Below the pieces are notes generated by a model. That model saw only the letters and a program-made list of their open reading frames with translations. It ran no database searches and was not told the origin of the DNA. From Dyadobacter sp. CY356 (GTDB lineage Bacteria; Bacteroidota; Bacteroidia; Cytophagales; Spirosomataceae), in the NCBI RefSeq assembly GCF_021440195.1, contig NZ_JAJTSZ010000006.1:434001-498000 (forward strand): a stretch of DNA of 64,000 nt. The letters are read 5' to 3'. Shown piece after piece: positions 1 to 8,251 of this stretch. How positions within the stretch are numbered: position 1 is the first letter of the stretch; each line of letters begins with the position of its first letter. The position numbers and the translations under genes were made by a program.

Positions 1-708
1 AATCATGCGTGGCAAAAATCCAAAAAACTGAAAATGGATTGCACTGAAAATGGCAGCTGAAACCCATATCGCCACATGCGGATTTATCCAATGTTGTGCA
101 AGTTTACGCTGTATAATTCCACGAAACAAGACTTCTTCACCAACAGCCGGAAGAAGTACCACCACAATAAGTGCAATGATCAGCTGACCGACCTGGGTAT
201 AGCTGGTCATAAAACTGGTCAGCATCGCATTCTGGTCTTCCTTATCCCGCATCCAGTTTTCAATGCCGGACAATGAATCCGGGAATGTCATTTTGGAATT
301 CAAATCTATAAAAAAGCTATTGACAGGAATAAAAACCAAAACTAATATGCAGACAAGAAACCAGATTGAGGCAACAGGTTTATTCTTAAAATTGAAATCC
401 TGAAAACCTTTCTTCTCCATGTAAAACCAATACAAAAGCGAAGGAAGAAGATAGGAGAAAAAATGAACTGTTCCCTGCAAAACCATCATTAAAAGCCATC
501 CATTGGGCACTTTTTCAGGTTCTGCAAAAAGTGTGGTTAACAAACCGGTAATACTATTTGCATCCGAAGATGTTAGCAAAGCAAGGATCACAATTGCCAG
601 GATATTACCAACAGCCATTCCAATAAGCACGAAACCAACCAAGACCAACAAACCTCCCAACGTACCGGGCACTCGTGTATGTACCAAATTTGAATAACTT
701 TTTTGCAT
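1..708 (-). CDS. CPBP family intramembrane metalloprotease (partial)
   Basis: The frame is open from an ATG at 706-708 to the window edge, giving 236 codons, so the C-terminus is missing. The translation is strongly hydrophobic with several membrane segments. Near residue 190 it carries the family signature EEVLFRG (glutamate pair, then arginine), followed about 30 residues later by FSAIHFQFFG, which supplies the second-motif histidine. CPBP (Abi, CAAX protease-like) proteins are membrane metalloproteases that process prenylated or other membrane substrates; the substrate here cannot be told. It is divergent from the dihydrouridine synthase gene. The family is secure, the specific role unknown. 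Confidence 0.85.
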   Translation of the reverse strand, partial: MQKSYSNLVHTRVPGTLGGLLVLVGFVLIGMAVGNILAIVILALLTSSDANSITGLLTTLFAEPEKVPNGWLLMMVLQGTVHFFSYLLPSLLYWFYMEKKGFQDFNFKNKPVASIWFLVCILVLVFIPVNSFFIDLNSKMTFPDSLSGIENWMRDKEDQNAMLTSFMTSYTQVGQLIIALIVVVLLPAVGEEVLFRGIIQRKLAQHWINPHVAIWVSAAIFSAIHFQFFGFLPRMI

Positions 709-829
709 AATTGGTGTAAATTTACAGCTAATTATGAATTTAAAAATATTGAGTGATTGTTGAGCTGTAAGATTAAGTGAATAAAAGACTTATAAAATCT
801 GTTCCCACAAGCATCTCAAATCTGTGAAA

Positions 830-1819
830 ATGATAAAAATCGGCAAAATAGAACTGGGAGATTTCCCGCTGCTGCTTGCTCCCATGGAAGATGTGAGCGA
901 CCCGCCTTTTCGTGCGGTGTGCAAGGAAAACGGGGCGGATTTGATGTATACCGAATTTGTTTCATCCGAAGGTTTAATTCGTGATGCTGCGAAGAGCGTA
1001 CAAAAACTGGATATTTTTGAATATGAAAGACCGGTTGGTATTCAGCTTTTTGGAAGCGATGTGGAAACGATGGGCGCTTGTTCCGAAATAGCGTCCCGCG
1101 TTAATCCGGACCTGATTGATATTAATTATGGCTGCCCGGTAAAACAGGTTGCCTGCCGTGGAGCCGGTGCTGCATTATTACAGGATATACCAAAAATGGT
1201 GCGCATGACGGACGCTGTTGTGAAATCTACCCATTTGCCAGTGACTGTAAAAACGCGTCTGGGCTGGGATGAAAGTACTAAGAACGTTCAGGAAGTAGCG
1301 GAAAGATTACAGGATATAGGTATTCAGGCGCTTTCAGTCCATGGAAGAACCCGCGTGCAGATGTATAAAGGTGAAGCCGACTGGACTTTGATTGCTAAAA
1401 TAAAAGACAATCCGCGTATTACGATTCCGATTTTCGGAAACGGCGATGTGGATAGTCCGGAAAAAGCACTGGAATATAAAAACCGTTTTGGTGTCGATGG
1501 AATCATGATCGGACGTGCGACGATTGGAAATCCCTGGATTTTTAATGAAATAAAACATTTTGTCAAAACAGGTCATAGACTGGCACCTCCTACCCTTGCG
1601 GAACGTGTGGCCGTTTGCCGCCGCCATCTCGAATTCTCCATTCGCTGGAAAGGTCCGATAGCCGGTGTTTTTGAAATGCGCCGTCATTATACCAATTATT
1701 TCAAAGGGCTGGAAAACTTCAAACCTTTCCGTATGCGCCTTGTCGAGGGCATGTCTTATGAAGAGCTGGATCAGATCCTTAATGAAGTTGTACAGGAATT
1801 CAGTGAAGTATTATGCTAA
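830..1819 (+). CDS. dusB: tRNA dihydrouridine synthase (DusB-like)
   Basis: FMN-dependent enzyme that reduces uridine to dihydrouridine in the D-loop of tRNA. The N-terminal TIM barrel starts with LLLAPMEDVSDPPFR. The catalytic cysteine lies in NYGCPVKQ near residue 102, and the phosphate-binding end of the barrel shows FGNGDV and MIGRATIGNPW. The length of about 330 residues is normal for the family. An ATG at 830 is preferred; a GTG at 824 in the same frame would add two residues. The last seven bases overlap the next gene, so the two are probably translated together although their functions are unrelated. The DUS family is certain; the DusB subgroup is inferred. Confidence 0.9.
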   Translation: MIKIGKIELGDFPLLLAPMEDVSDPPFRAVCKENGADLMYTEFVSSEGLIRDAAKSVQKLDIFEYERPVGIQLFGSDVETMGACSEIASRVNPDLIDINYGCPVKQVACRGAGAALLQDIPKMVRMTDAVVKSTHLPVTVKTRLGWDESTKNVQEVAERLQDIGIQALSVHGRTRVQMYKGEADWTLIAKIKDNPRITIPIFGNGDVDSPEKALEYKNRFGVDGIMIGRATIGNPWIFNEIKHFVKTGHRLAPPTLAERVAVCRRHLEFSIRWKGPIAGVFEMRRHYTNYFKGLENFKPFRMRLVEGMSYEELDQILNEVVQEFSEVLC

Positions 1820-2343
1820 AAGTAAATGTAGGCGGCAAATCCGTAGATGGTGTTTTATCCGGTGAAATTTCAACTTTTGAAATTGATCAGCAAAAAGGTT
1901 TGTGGTCGGTCGGAGAAAATATTTTCGATGGTGATATTGTGAAGATTAGCCAGAATCAATATCATGTTTTATGGCAAAACCGGTCCTACAATGTTGAAGT
2001 TCTGGAAACGGGCATCGCCGGCAAAACTTACAAGCTCCTTATTAACGGACAACTATTCGAAACGTCAGTAAAAGATCAGTTTGATCTGCTGCTGGAAGGA
2101 TTGGGTATGCAGGCCAGCATCAGCACAAAAATAAATAATCTTAAAGCACCAATGCCCGGACTTATCCAGTCTATTGCCGTTGAACCTGGCCAGGAAGTGC
2201 ACAAAGGAGAGACTTTACTGGTATTGGTGGCGATGAAAATGGAGAATATTATCAAATCCCCTGGTACCGGAATTGTGAAAACTTTGAAAATTACAGCCGG
2301 GCAAATCGTAGAAAAAAACCAGGTATTGGTAGAGTTTCAATAA
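1813..2343 (+). CDS. Biotin/lipoyl carrier protein (biotin carboxyl carrier type)
   Basis: A 176-residue protein with a C-terminal biotinyl domain at about 108-176. The biotin-accepting lysine is K142 in the motif VAMKMEN, and APMPGLI and GTG mark the domain's symmetric half. The N-terminal 100 residues resemble the extra beta-rich region of carrier subunits of acyl-CoA or oxaloacetate-type carboxylases. Such proteins shuttle carboxybiotin between a biotin carboxylase and a carboxyltransferase. Neither partner is encoded in this window, so the complex it serves must be assembled from genes elsewhere. The ATG overlaps the end of the dus gene by seven bases. Confidence 0.85.
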   Translation: MLKVNVGGKSVDGVLSGEISTFEIDQQKGLWSVGENIFDGDIVKISQNQYHVLWQNRSYNVEVLETGIAGKTYKLLINGQLFETSVKDQFDLLLEGLGMQASISTKINNLKAPMPGLIQSIAVEPGQEVHKGETLLVLVAMKMENIIKSPGTGIVKTLKITAGQIVEKNQVLVEFQ

Positions 2344-2405
2344 AATGCTTGGTAATCTGAGCTGCCTACACTTATTTTTACAGAAAAAACACCAACAAAC
2401 AAATC

Positions 2406-3125
2406 ATGCCCGAACCTAAATACAAACGTATCCTTCTCAAACTTAGCGGAGAAGCACTCAACGGTGGAGATAAAACACAAGTAATCGATTTTAACATTCT
2501 GGATAGTTATTCGTCAGAAATCAAACGAATTGCGGAAGTAGGTGTACAAATTGCTATTGTGATTGGCGGAGGAAATATTTTCCGTGGCGCATCTGTTGAA
2601 AAATCAGGAATTGACCGGGTACAGGGCGACCATATGGGCATGCTGGCCACTGTAATCAACGGGATGGCAATTCAAAGTTCACTTGAAAAACATGGCATGC
2701 GGACGCGCCTGATGTCTGCCATTAAGATGGAACAGGTTTGCGAACCTTTGATCCGCCGACGGGCAATACGTCACCTGGAAAAAGGACGTATCGTGATTTT
2801 TGGTGCAGGAACCGGTAATCCCTATTTCACAACCGATACCACAGCAGGTCTGCGCGCGATTGAATCAGAATCCGAAGTGGTTTTGAAAGGTACACGTGTT
2901 GACGGTGTTTACACAGCAGATCCTGAAAAAGATCCTACGGCAACAAAATATACCTCACTTACTTTTGATGAAGCATTGTCGAGAAATCTGAAAATTATGG
3001 ATTTGACTGCCTTCACGCTTTGTAAAGAAAACAATGTACCCATCATCGTTTTTGATATGAACAAAACCGGCAATCTTTTTGACCTTGTGATGGGTGGAGA
3101 AGTTGGGACTTTGATATCGAATTAA
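2406..3125 (+). CDS. pyrH: UMP kinase
   Basis: Phosphorylates UMP to UDP with ATP, an essential step of pyrimidine nucleotide synthesis in the cytoplasm. The 239-residue protein has the amino-acid-kinase fold: [12 protein letters not shown] at the N-terminus, the glycine-rich GGGNIFRG near residue 58, and [15 protein letters not shown] near 137 for UMP binding. Length and motifs are standard for the bacterial hexameric enzyme. In most bacteria pyrH is next to frr; here the two are separated by two accessory genes, the first beginning only 14 bases after the pyrH stop with no terminator between. Confidence 0.97.
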   Translation: MPEPKYKRILLKLSGEALNGGDKTQVIDFNILDSYSSEIKRIAEVGVQIAIVIGGGNIFRGASVEKSGIDRVQGDHMGMLATVINGMAIQSSLEKHGMRTRLMSAIKMEQVCEPLIRRRAIRHLEKGRIVIFGAGTGNPYFTTDTTAGLRAIESESEVVLKGTRVDGVYTADPEKDPTATKYTSLTFDEALSRNLKIMDLTAFTLCKENNVPIIVFDMNKTGNLFDLVMGGEVGTLISN

Positions 3126-3139
3126 TAATTCCAAAATAC

Positions 3140-4492
3140 ATGCAGCGCATCGAAGTCAAAAATTTCGGCCCATTAAAAGACATAAACCTTGAAATCAAGG
3201 ATTACATGGTTTTTATTGGGCCACAGGCTTCGGGAAAAAGCACGCTGGCGAAGTTGATTTATTTCTTTTGGAAGGTTGAGGATAAGTTTAGGCAAGAAAT
3301 ATTACCAACTTATATAGGTAATTTATTAACAAAAACTCATCGCGAAGAAGTTAATTATGCTGAGACATTTAAAGGTGATATTAGAAAACTAATTTCTGAT
3401 TTTTTCCCAACAATTAGAAATGGCAATATTTCCTATTTCTACAATAATGAATACAGCATTTCAATTGATCTCACTTTGTATTCCTTACGTGGGAAAGAGG
3501 ATATTCAACTAAGTAGTGGTTTTATTAATGAAATAAATGAAGTAGACCAAAAGATAAAGAGCTCTCCTTCTCTAACAAATTTACTTCGCCAACAAAAAAT
3601 AGATTTAGACGACTTTATAAAAATATTGTCGAACGATATTCTTTCGAATTCTACGGAGACAGTAAAAACAGAAAGAGTTTACATCCCCGCAGGAAGAATT
3701 ATTTTATCCATTTTATCCAATTCATTTCAACTTGTTGAAAGTAACAGTTTAGATTACTTTAATGAAAGCCTTATACGGTTTACAAATAAGGTAAGAAAAT
3801 TTTTAACTTCTCCTGACCATAATAATCTTTTTGGCAGGGATGCAATAATATTGCCATATAGAGGAGAAGAAGATATTTTTTCTTTATGTAATAGGCTGTC
3901 ATTTAAAATTTTAAAGGGCGATTTTCATATAGGGGATAATGGTGACGGTATTATGCAGTATCATAACAATTCGGGTTATGTTATTCCATTAAAACATACA
4001 TCTTCCGGTCAACAAGAATCTTCTTGGCTGATTAATGTTATTCAATATATTTTAGCTGAATCTGATGCCAATGGTTATGACATAATAATAGAGGAGCCCG
4101 AAGCTCACCTCTTCCCGGATGCCCAACGTGACATGACGAAACTAATTACTCTATTAAGTAGCCCAGATTCAGAAAAGAAAACTAGAATAATTGTCACAAC
4201 GCACAGTCCATATATATTAGCGACCTTAAACAATTCTATAAAAGCTTTTTCCACAGCTCAAATAGAGAACAAGGCAGAAGAGGTAGAAAAAATCCTAAGT
4301 AAAGAATTCTGGATTGATCCTAAAAACTTGTTCGTAGGATTTATGAATAAAAATGAAGGCGAAGACAATTTTGGTATCCAAGATATTTTTGATCAAGAGT
4401 CCGGTTTAATTGACCACGAAGTACTGGATAAAGTATCAGATGATATTATTAAGCAATTCGATGACCTGTTAGATATTCAGTATAGCGAATGA
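3140..4492 (+). CDS. AAA/OLD-like ATPase of a putative two-gene defence module
   Basis: A 450-residue ATPase of the AAA_15/OLD-like (SMC-related) type. Walker A is GPQASGKST at 27-35. A YIPAGR motif lies near 181, an ABC-type signature SSGQQE at about 289-294, Walker B DIIIEEPEAHLFPD at about 314-327, and the switch histidine in TTHSPY near 355. About 140 residues separate Walker A from the YIPAGR motif. No TOPRIM nuclease domain is seen at the C-terminus, unlike OLD or GajA. The stop overlaps the ATG of the next gene by four bases, so the two are translationally coupled. The DNA is clearly AT-richer than pyrH: line 3361-3420 has 15 G+C in 60, against 33 in 60 at 2701-2760. Known relatives act as sensors or motors in anti-phage systems; that role here is an inference. 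Confidence 0.75.
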   Translation: MQRIEVKNFGPLKDINLEIKDYMVFIGPQASGKSTLAKLIYFFWKVEDKFRQEILPTYIGNLLTKTHREEVNYAETFKGDIRKLISDFFPTIRNGNISYFYNNEYSISIDLTLYSLRGKEDIQLSSGFINEINEVDQKIKSSPSLTNLLRQQKIDLDDFIKILSNDILSNSTETVKTERVYIPAGRIILSILSNSFQLVESNSLDYFNESLIRFTNKVRKFLTSPDHNNLFGRDAIILPYRGEEDIFSLCNRLSFKILKGDFHIGDNGDGIMQYHNNSGYVIPLKHTSSGQQESSWLINVIQYILAESDANGYDIIIEEPEAHLFPDAQRDMTKLITLLSSPDSEKKTRIIVTTHSPYILATLNNSIKAFSTAQIENKAEEVEKILSKEFWIDPKNLFVGFMNKNEGEDNFGIQDIFDQESGLIDHEVLDKVSDDIIKQFDDLLDIQYSE

Positions 4493-4977
4493 GTAAGAAT
4501 TGTAATCCTTTTGATGAAACCAAATTCGAGATATGTCAAGAATATACTGATCGTAGATCGATAGTAAGCGTTAAGGATGATCGAGCAAAGTCACAATATA
4601 TACTTGGCAATACAAAAAGAAATTTAATAGTAAAATTAAGAGTAGACAACTGTCTAATAAAAGGGTCAGACAAAAGAAAATGCGACTTTCTTATTTTAGA
4701 TTGCTCGGATAAAATTGCTTATTTTATTGAATTAAAAGGGGGAGATCTTAGTGGCGCAACTGACCAAATTATATCTACTGTGGACATGTTAGCTCCTAAA
4801 TTGAAAAATTTTCAGTTTTGTTGTCGAATTATCCAGACACAAACAAATAGGACTACACAGACTAAATACATTAATAAAATAACTGGTCATTTAAAAGAAA
4901 AACACAAAGCCAATAGCCAATTTAAAGTGGCTGACTTAATTAGAATTAAAAGTAGAGAATATACTGAATTAATATAA
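4489..4977 (+). CDS. Small protein with PD-(D/E)XK nuclease-like motif, partner of the ATPase
   Basis: A 162-residue protein with no family that I recognise by name. Its middle shows the pattern of a restriction-endonuclease-like core: KCDFLILD (D66) on one strand, then YFIELKGG with E81 and K83 on the next, then Q93 in ATDQI on the following helix. That D, ExK, Q order is what metal-dependent PD-(D/E)XK nucleases use. Its start overlaps the ATPase stop by four bases, and its stop lies eight bases before frr. Base composition is as low as in the ATPase gene (15 G+C of 60 at 4621-4680). A nuclease effector activated by the ATPase is the simplest reading, but catalysis is inferred only from the motif. 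Confidence 0.6.
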   Translation: MSKNCNPFDETKFEICQEYTDRRSIVSVKDDRAKSQYILGNTKRNLIVKLRVDNCLIKGSDKRKCDFLILDCSDKIAYFIELKGGDLSGATDQIISTVDMLAPKLKNFQFCCRIIQTQTNRTTQTKYINKITGHLKEKHKANSQFKVADLIRIKSREYTELI

Positions 4978-4985
4978 AGTTAACA

Positions 4986-5546
4986 ATGGAAGAAATAGAA
5001 TTATATCTGGACGACGCCAAAGACACGATGGAAGGTGCGGTGAAGCACTTAATTATTGAACTGGGCAAGATACGCGCCGGAAAGGCATCTCCTCAAATGC
5101 TGGAAGGGCTTCAGATTGACTATTACGGTACGATGACGCCTTTGCACAATGTGGCAACGATCAATACGCCGGATGCAAGGACTATCGCCATCAGACCGTT
5201 TGAGAAAAAAATTATCAATGATATTGAAAAAGCGATCCGTAACGGAAACCTTGGTTTTGCTCCTTCTAATGATGGGGAATTGATCCGCATTTCTGTTCCG
5301 CCGCTTAATGAGGAACGCCGTCGTGAATTGGCAAAACGTGCTAAAAACGAGGTTGAAACGGCCAAAATCAATATCCGTAATATTCGTCAGGATGCAAACA
5401 ATTCTCTTCGCAAATTGACGAAAGATGGCGTTGCGGAGGATTTGGTTAAAGTAAGCGAAGACCGCGTTCAGCAGCTTACTAATAGTTTTGTTGCAAAAGT
5501 TGAGCAGATTCTTACTGCGAAGGAAAAGGAAATAATGGAGGTATAA
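4986..5546 (+). CDS. frr: Ribosome recycling factor
   Basis: Splits post-termination ribosomes together with EF-G. The 186-residue length is typical. The sequence has the long coiled-coil arms of the family, with GKIRAGKASPQML near residue 29, NTPDARTIAIRPF near 60, and the conserved PPLNEERRRELAK near residue 104. It follows the ATPase/nuclease pair by eight bases, and a strong terminator lies about 55 bases after the stop. It is likely transcribed with pyrH, so the accessory pair sits inside an essential operon. Confidence 0.97.
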   Translation: MEEIELYLDDAKDTMEGAVKHLIIELGKIRAGKASPQMLEGLQIDYYGTMTPLHNVATINTPDARTIAIRPFEKKIINDIEKAIRNGNLGFAPSNDGELIRISVPPLNEERRRELAKRAKNEVETAKINIRNIRQDANNSLRKLTKDGVAEDLVKVSEDRVQQLTNSFVAKVEQILTAKEKEIMEV

Positions 5547-5560
5547 TTTGGGCGGTCAGC

Positions 5561-5690
5561 TTTCGGCAATCGGCTGTCAGTTTTTCGCATAATTAAAACA
5601 AAAAATCCCGTAGAAACATCTGCGGGATTTTTTGTTATGATTTATAAAACTTTTTTAGCTAAGTCAGGCCGACAGCCGATTGCTGATAGC
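5561..5690. repeat. Inverted repeat arms flanking the frr terminator
   Basis: About 20 bases at 5561-5580 (CTTTCGGCAATCGGCTGTC) recur as a near-perfect inverted copy at 5671-5690 (GACAGCCGATTGCTGATAGC). The terminator lies between the two arms. It looks like remains of a dispersed intergenic repeat rather than part of either gene. Confidence 0.5.
5600..5633 (+). terminator. Rho-independent terminator after frr
   Basis: AAAAATCCCG and CGGGATTTTT form a stem with an 11-base loop, with A and T runs on either side, so it can work in both directions. It ends the pyrH-frr operon. Confidence 0.8.
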
Positions 5691-5701
5691 CGAATGCCAA
5701 A

Positions 5702-6694
5702 TTAGTCTTCCTTCTTAAAATCTGCAAAACCTCTGTGGTTTGATTCTTCGTATAATCTTTCATTCGGAAGATTACGGAAATAATCATAGGTGATCTGCAA
5801 ACCTTCCGCACGGGCAACTTTTGGTTCCCAGCCAAGGATTTCTTTTGCTTTTGTAATGTCAGGCTGACGTTGTTTCGGATCATCTTGCGGAAGATCTTTA
5901 TAAACAACTTTCTGGTCAGTACCAGTCAAAGCGATGATTTCCTCAGCAAATTCCTTAATCGTGATTTCCGAAGGATTTCCAATGTTCACAGGTAATTCAT
6001 AATCACTTAAAAGTAAGCGGTAAATTCCTTCAACAAGGTCATCAACGTAACAGAAAGCACGTGTCTGAGATCCGTCTCCAAAGATCGTGATATCTTCTCC
6101 GCGCAGAGCCTGTCCGATAAATGCCGGCAATACACGTCCGTCATTCAGTCGCATTCTAGGTCCGTAGGTATTGAAAATACGAACGATACGGGTTTCAACA
6201 CCATGATAGCGGTGATATGCCATCGTGATTGCTTCCTGATAACGTTTTGCTTCGTCATAACAGCCCCGTGGACCGATCGGATTCACATGACCCCAATATT
6301 CTTCCGTTTGCGGGTGAACCAAAGGATCTCCGTAAACTTCCGAAGTGGAAGCGATAATGAAACGTGCTTTTTTGGCAAGCGCAAGTCCTAACAAATTATG
6401 CGTTCCCATGGCACCAACTTTCAAAGTCTGGATCGGGATTTTCAAATAATCGATCGGACTGGCCGGTGATGCAAAGTGCATGATGTAATCCAGATCGCCG
6501 GGAATGTGTACGAATTTCGTAACATCATGGTGATTGAACTCAAAATTTGGATTAGGCATCAAATGTTCGATATTTCGCAGATCACCTGTGATCAGGTTGT
6601 CCATTGCGATCACGTACATGCCTTCTTTTAAGAATCGCTCACAAAGATGCGACCCTAAAAAACCTGCCGCTCCCGTTATTAATACACGCTTCAT
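5702..6694 (-). CDS. UDP-glucuronate decarboxylase (UDP-xylose synthase type)
   Basis: NAD-dependent short-chain dehydrogenase of 330 residues that converts UDP-glucuronate to UDP-xylose. The Rossmann motif GAAGFLGSH is at 8-16. The catalytic pair is Y146 and K150 in GCYDEAKR, with the serine/threonine in [10 protein letters not shown]. The substrate-binding [17 protein letters not shown] is typical of the UXS group rather than of 4-epimerases. It lies 32 bases downstream of a UDP-glucose dehydrogenase gene on the same strand, which makes its substrate. The pair should feed xylose-containing surface glycan. Specificity among extended SDRs is an inference, well backed by the neighbour. Confidence 0.88.
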   Translation of the reverse strand: MKRVLITGAAGFLGSHLCERFLKEGMYVIAMDNLITGDLRNIEHLMPNPNFEFNHHDVTKFVHIPGDLDYIMHFASPASPIDYLKIPIQTLKVGAMGTHNLLGLALAKKARFIIASTSEVYGDPLVHPQTEEYWGHVNPIGPRGCYDEAKRYQEAITMAYHRYHGVETRIVRIFNTYGPRMRLNDGRVLPAFIGQALRGEDITIFGDGSQTRAFCYVDDLVEGIYRLLLSDYELPVNIGNPSEITIKEFAEEIIALTGTDQKVVYKDLPQDDPKQRQPDITKAKEILGWEPKVARAEGLQITYDYFRNLPNERLYEESNHRGFADFKKED

Positions 6695-6726
6695 GAATTA
6701 TATATTTTATTGAGATTAAGACAAAA

Positions 6727-8037
6727 TTATGATACTTTTTCCCGGCCTATGCTGAAATAAGTATAACCCATTTCACGCATTGTACTTAATTCATAAAGAT
6801 TACGCCCGTCAAAAATTACCTTGTTTTTAAGCAATTTACCCATTTTTTCAAATTCAGGAGTACGGAATTGCGGCCATTCGGTAAAGATCATCAGCGCGTC
6901 CGCATCATCCAGAGCGGCATAAGGCGTATGGCAGAAAGTAACTTTATCTCCAAGAATCGCTTTCACATTGTCCATCGCTTCCGGATCGTAAACAGTAATA
7001 TTAGCTCCTGCTTCAAGTAAGGCATCAATATTTTCCAATGCCGGCGCTTCACGGATATCATCTGTATAAGGTTTGAAGGCCAAGCCCCAGACTGCGATAG
7101 TTTTTCCTTTCAGATCGTTATCAAAGAAATTATGGACCATCGGCAAAAGTTTCTTCTTCTGGTCGTCATTCACTTCCATTACCGATTTCAAAATTCTGAA
7201 ATCATAATCAAAATCCGCTGATGTTTTTGCCAAAGCCTGAACATCTTTTGGAAAACAACTTCCACCGTAACCGATACCGGCAAAAAGGAAACGTTTACCA
7301 ATGCGGCTGTCCGTACCAATACCACGACGGATATCATCCACGTTCGCTCCTACTTTTTCGCAAAGGTTTGCGATCTCATTCATGAAAGTAATTTTCATGG
7401 CAAGGAAAGAATTCGCTGCATATTTCGTCATTTCCGCAGAACGTTCGTCCATGAAAATAACCGGATTACCCTGACGTACTAACGGTGCGTAAAGTTTCTC
7501 CATAACTTTTTTAGCTTTCTCAGAAGTAGTCCCAACTACAACGCGGTCTGGCTTCATGAAATCTTCAACGGCAACCCCTTCGCGCAAGAACTCAGGGTTA
7601 GAAACTACGTCGAATTCGACTTTTGCATTTTTTGCAATTGTTGCGCGTACTTTTTCTGCTGTCCCAACCGGAACGGTACTTTTATCGATGATTACAGCAT
7701 ATTTATCCAAAATATAACCAAGATCATCCGCTACTTTAAGAATGTATTTCAAATCCGCAGAACCATCTTCGCCCGGAGGAGTTGGAAGTGCAAGGAAAAT
7801 TACCTCTGCATCTTTAATTCCTTCTGCAAGATTGGTTGTAAATTTTAAACGGCCTTCTTCCACGTTACGGTGAAAAAGAACATCCAGTCCCGGTTCGTAA
7901 ATAGGAATCTCCCCATTTAACATACGGTCTATTTTTTTTACATCAATGTCTACACAAATGACCTGATTACCTGTTTCAGCAAAACAAGTTCCTGTTACCA
8001 GCCCGACATAGCCGGTTCCTACTACTGCTATTTTCAT
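6727..8037 (-). CDS. UDP-glucose 6-dehydrogenase
   Basis: Oxidises UDP-glucose twice with NAD to UDP-glucuronate in the cytoplasm. The 436-residue protein has the N-terminal GTGYVGLVTG Rossmann motif at 7-16. The catalytic cysteine is C261 in GYGGSCFPKD, and the C-terminal domain carries VWGLAFKPYTDDIREAP. Length is normal. It is the first gene of a two-gene unit with the UDP-glucuronate decarboxylase, so UDP-glucuronate is probably passed straight on to UDP-xylose. The 214 bases upstream, shared with the divergent acyl-CoA dehydrogenase gene, contain a possible minus-strand -7 element (fwd CAAAAGTA, 8127) without a clear -33 element. Confidence 0.95.
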   Translation of the reverse strand: MKIAVVGTGYVGLVTGTCFAETGNQVICVDIDVKKIDRMLNGEIPIYEPGLDVLFHRNVEEGRLKFTTNLAEGIKDAEVIFLALPTPPGEDGSADLKYILKVADDLGYILDKYAVIIDKSTVPVGTAEKVRATIAKNAKVEFDVVSNPEFLREGVAVEDFMKPDRVVVGTTSEKAKKVMEKLYAPLVRQGNPVIFMDERSAEMTKYAANSFLAMKITFMNEIANLCEKVGANVDDIRRGIGTDSRIGKRFLFAGIGYGGSCFPKDVQALAKTSADFDYDFRILKSVMEVNDDQKKKLLPMVHNFFDNDLKGKTIAVWGLAFKPYTDDIREAPALENIDALLEAGANITVYDPEAMDNVKAILGDKVTFCHTPYAALDDADALMIFTEWPQFRTPEFEKMGKLLKNKVIFDGRNLYELSTMREMGYTYFSIGREKVS

Positions 8038-8251
8038 AAAATCCTAAAATAATATAGCTGCGATGAATTAGATTTCGATTAGCCCGGAAATTGCATTTTA
8101 TTAAGCCTGCAAAATCCAATTGGAAGCAAAAGTAATTTTTTTATATGAATCATACTTCTTCTAATCCGCTTTTGTTTTTAATCGGTAATGAAATATGTTC
8201 TTTTCTTCTTATTATTGAACTATACATATTAATTCATCAACATAAATAACA

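Noticed and set aside
76-276. 66-codon open frame on the plus strand
   Set aside because: Lies antisense inside the CPBP protease gene, whose EEVLFRG motif is on the other strand.
503-697. 64-codon open frame on the plus strand
   Set aside because: Antisense shadow of the same protease gene, no family likeness.
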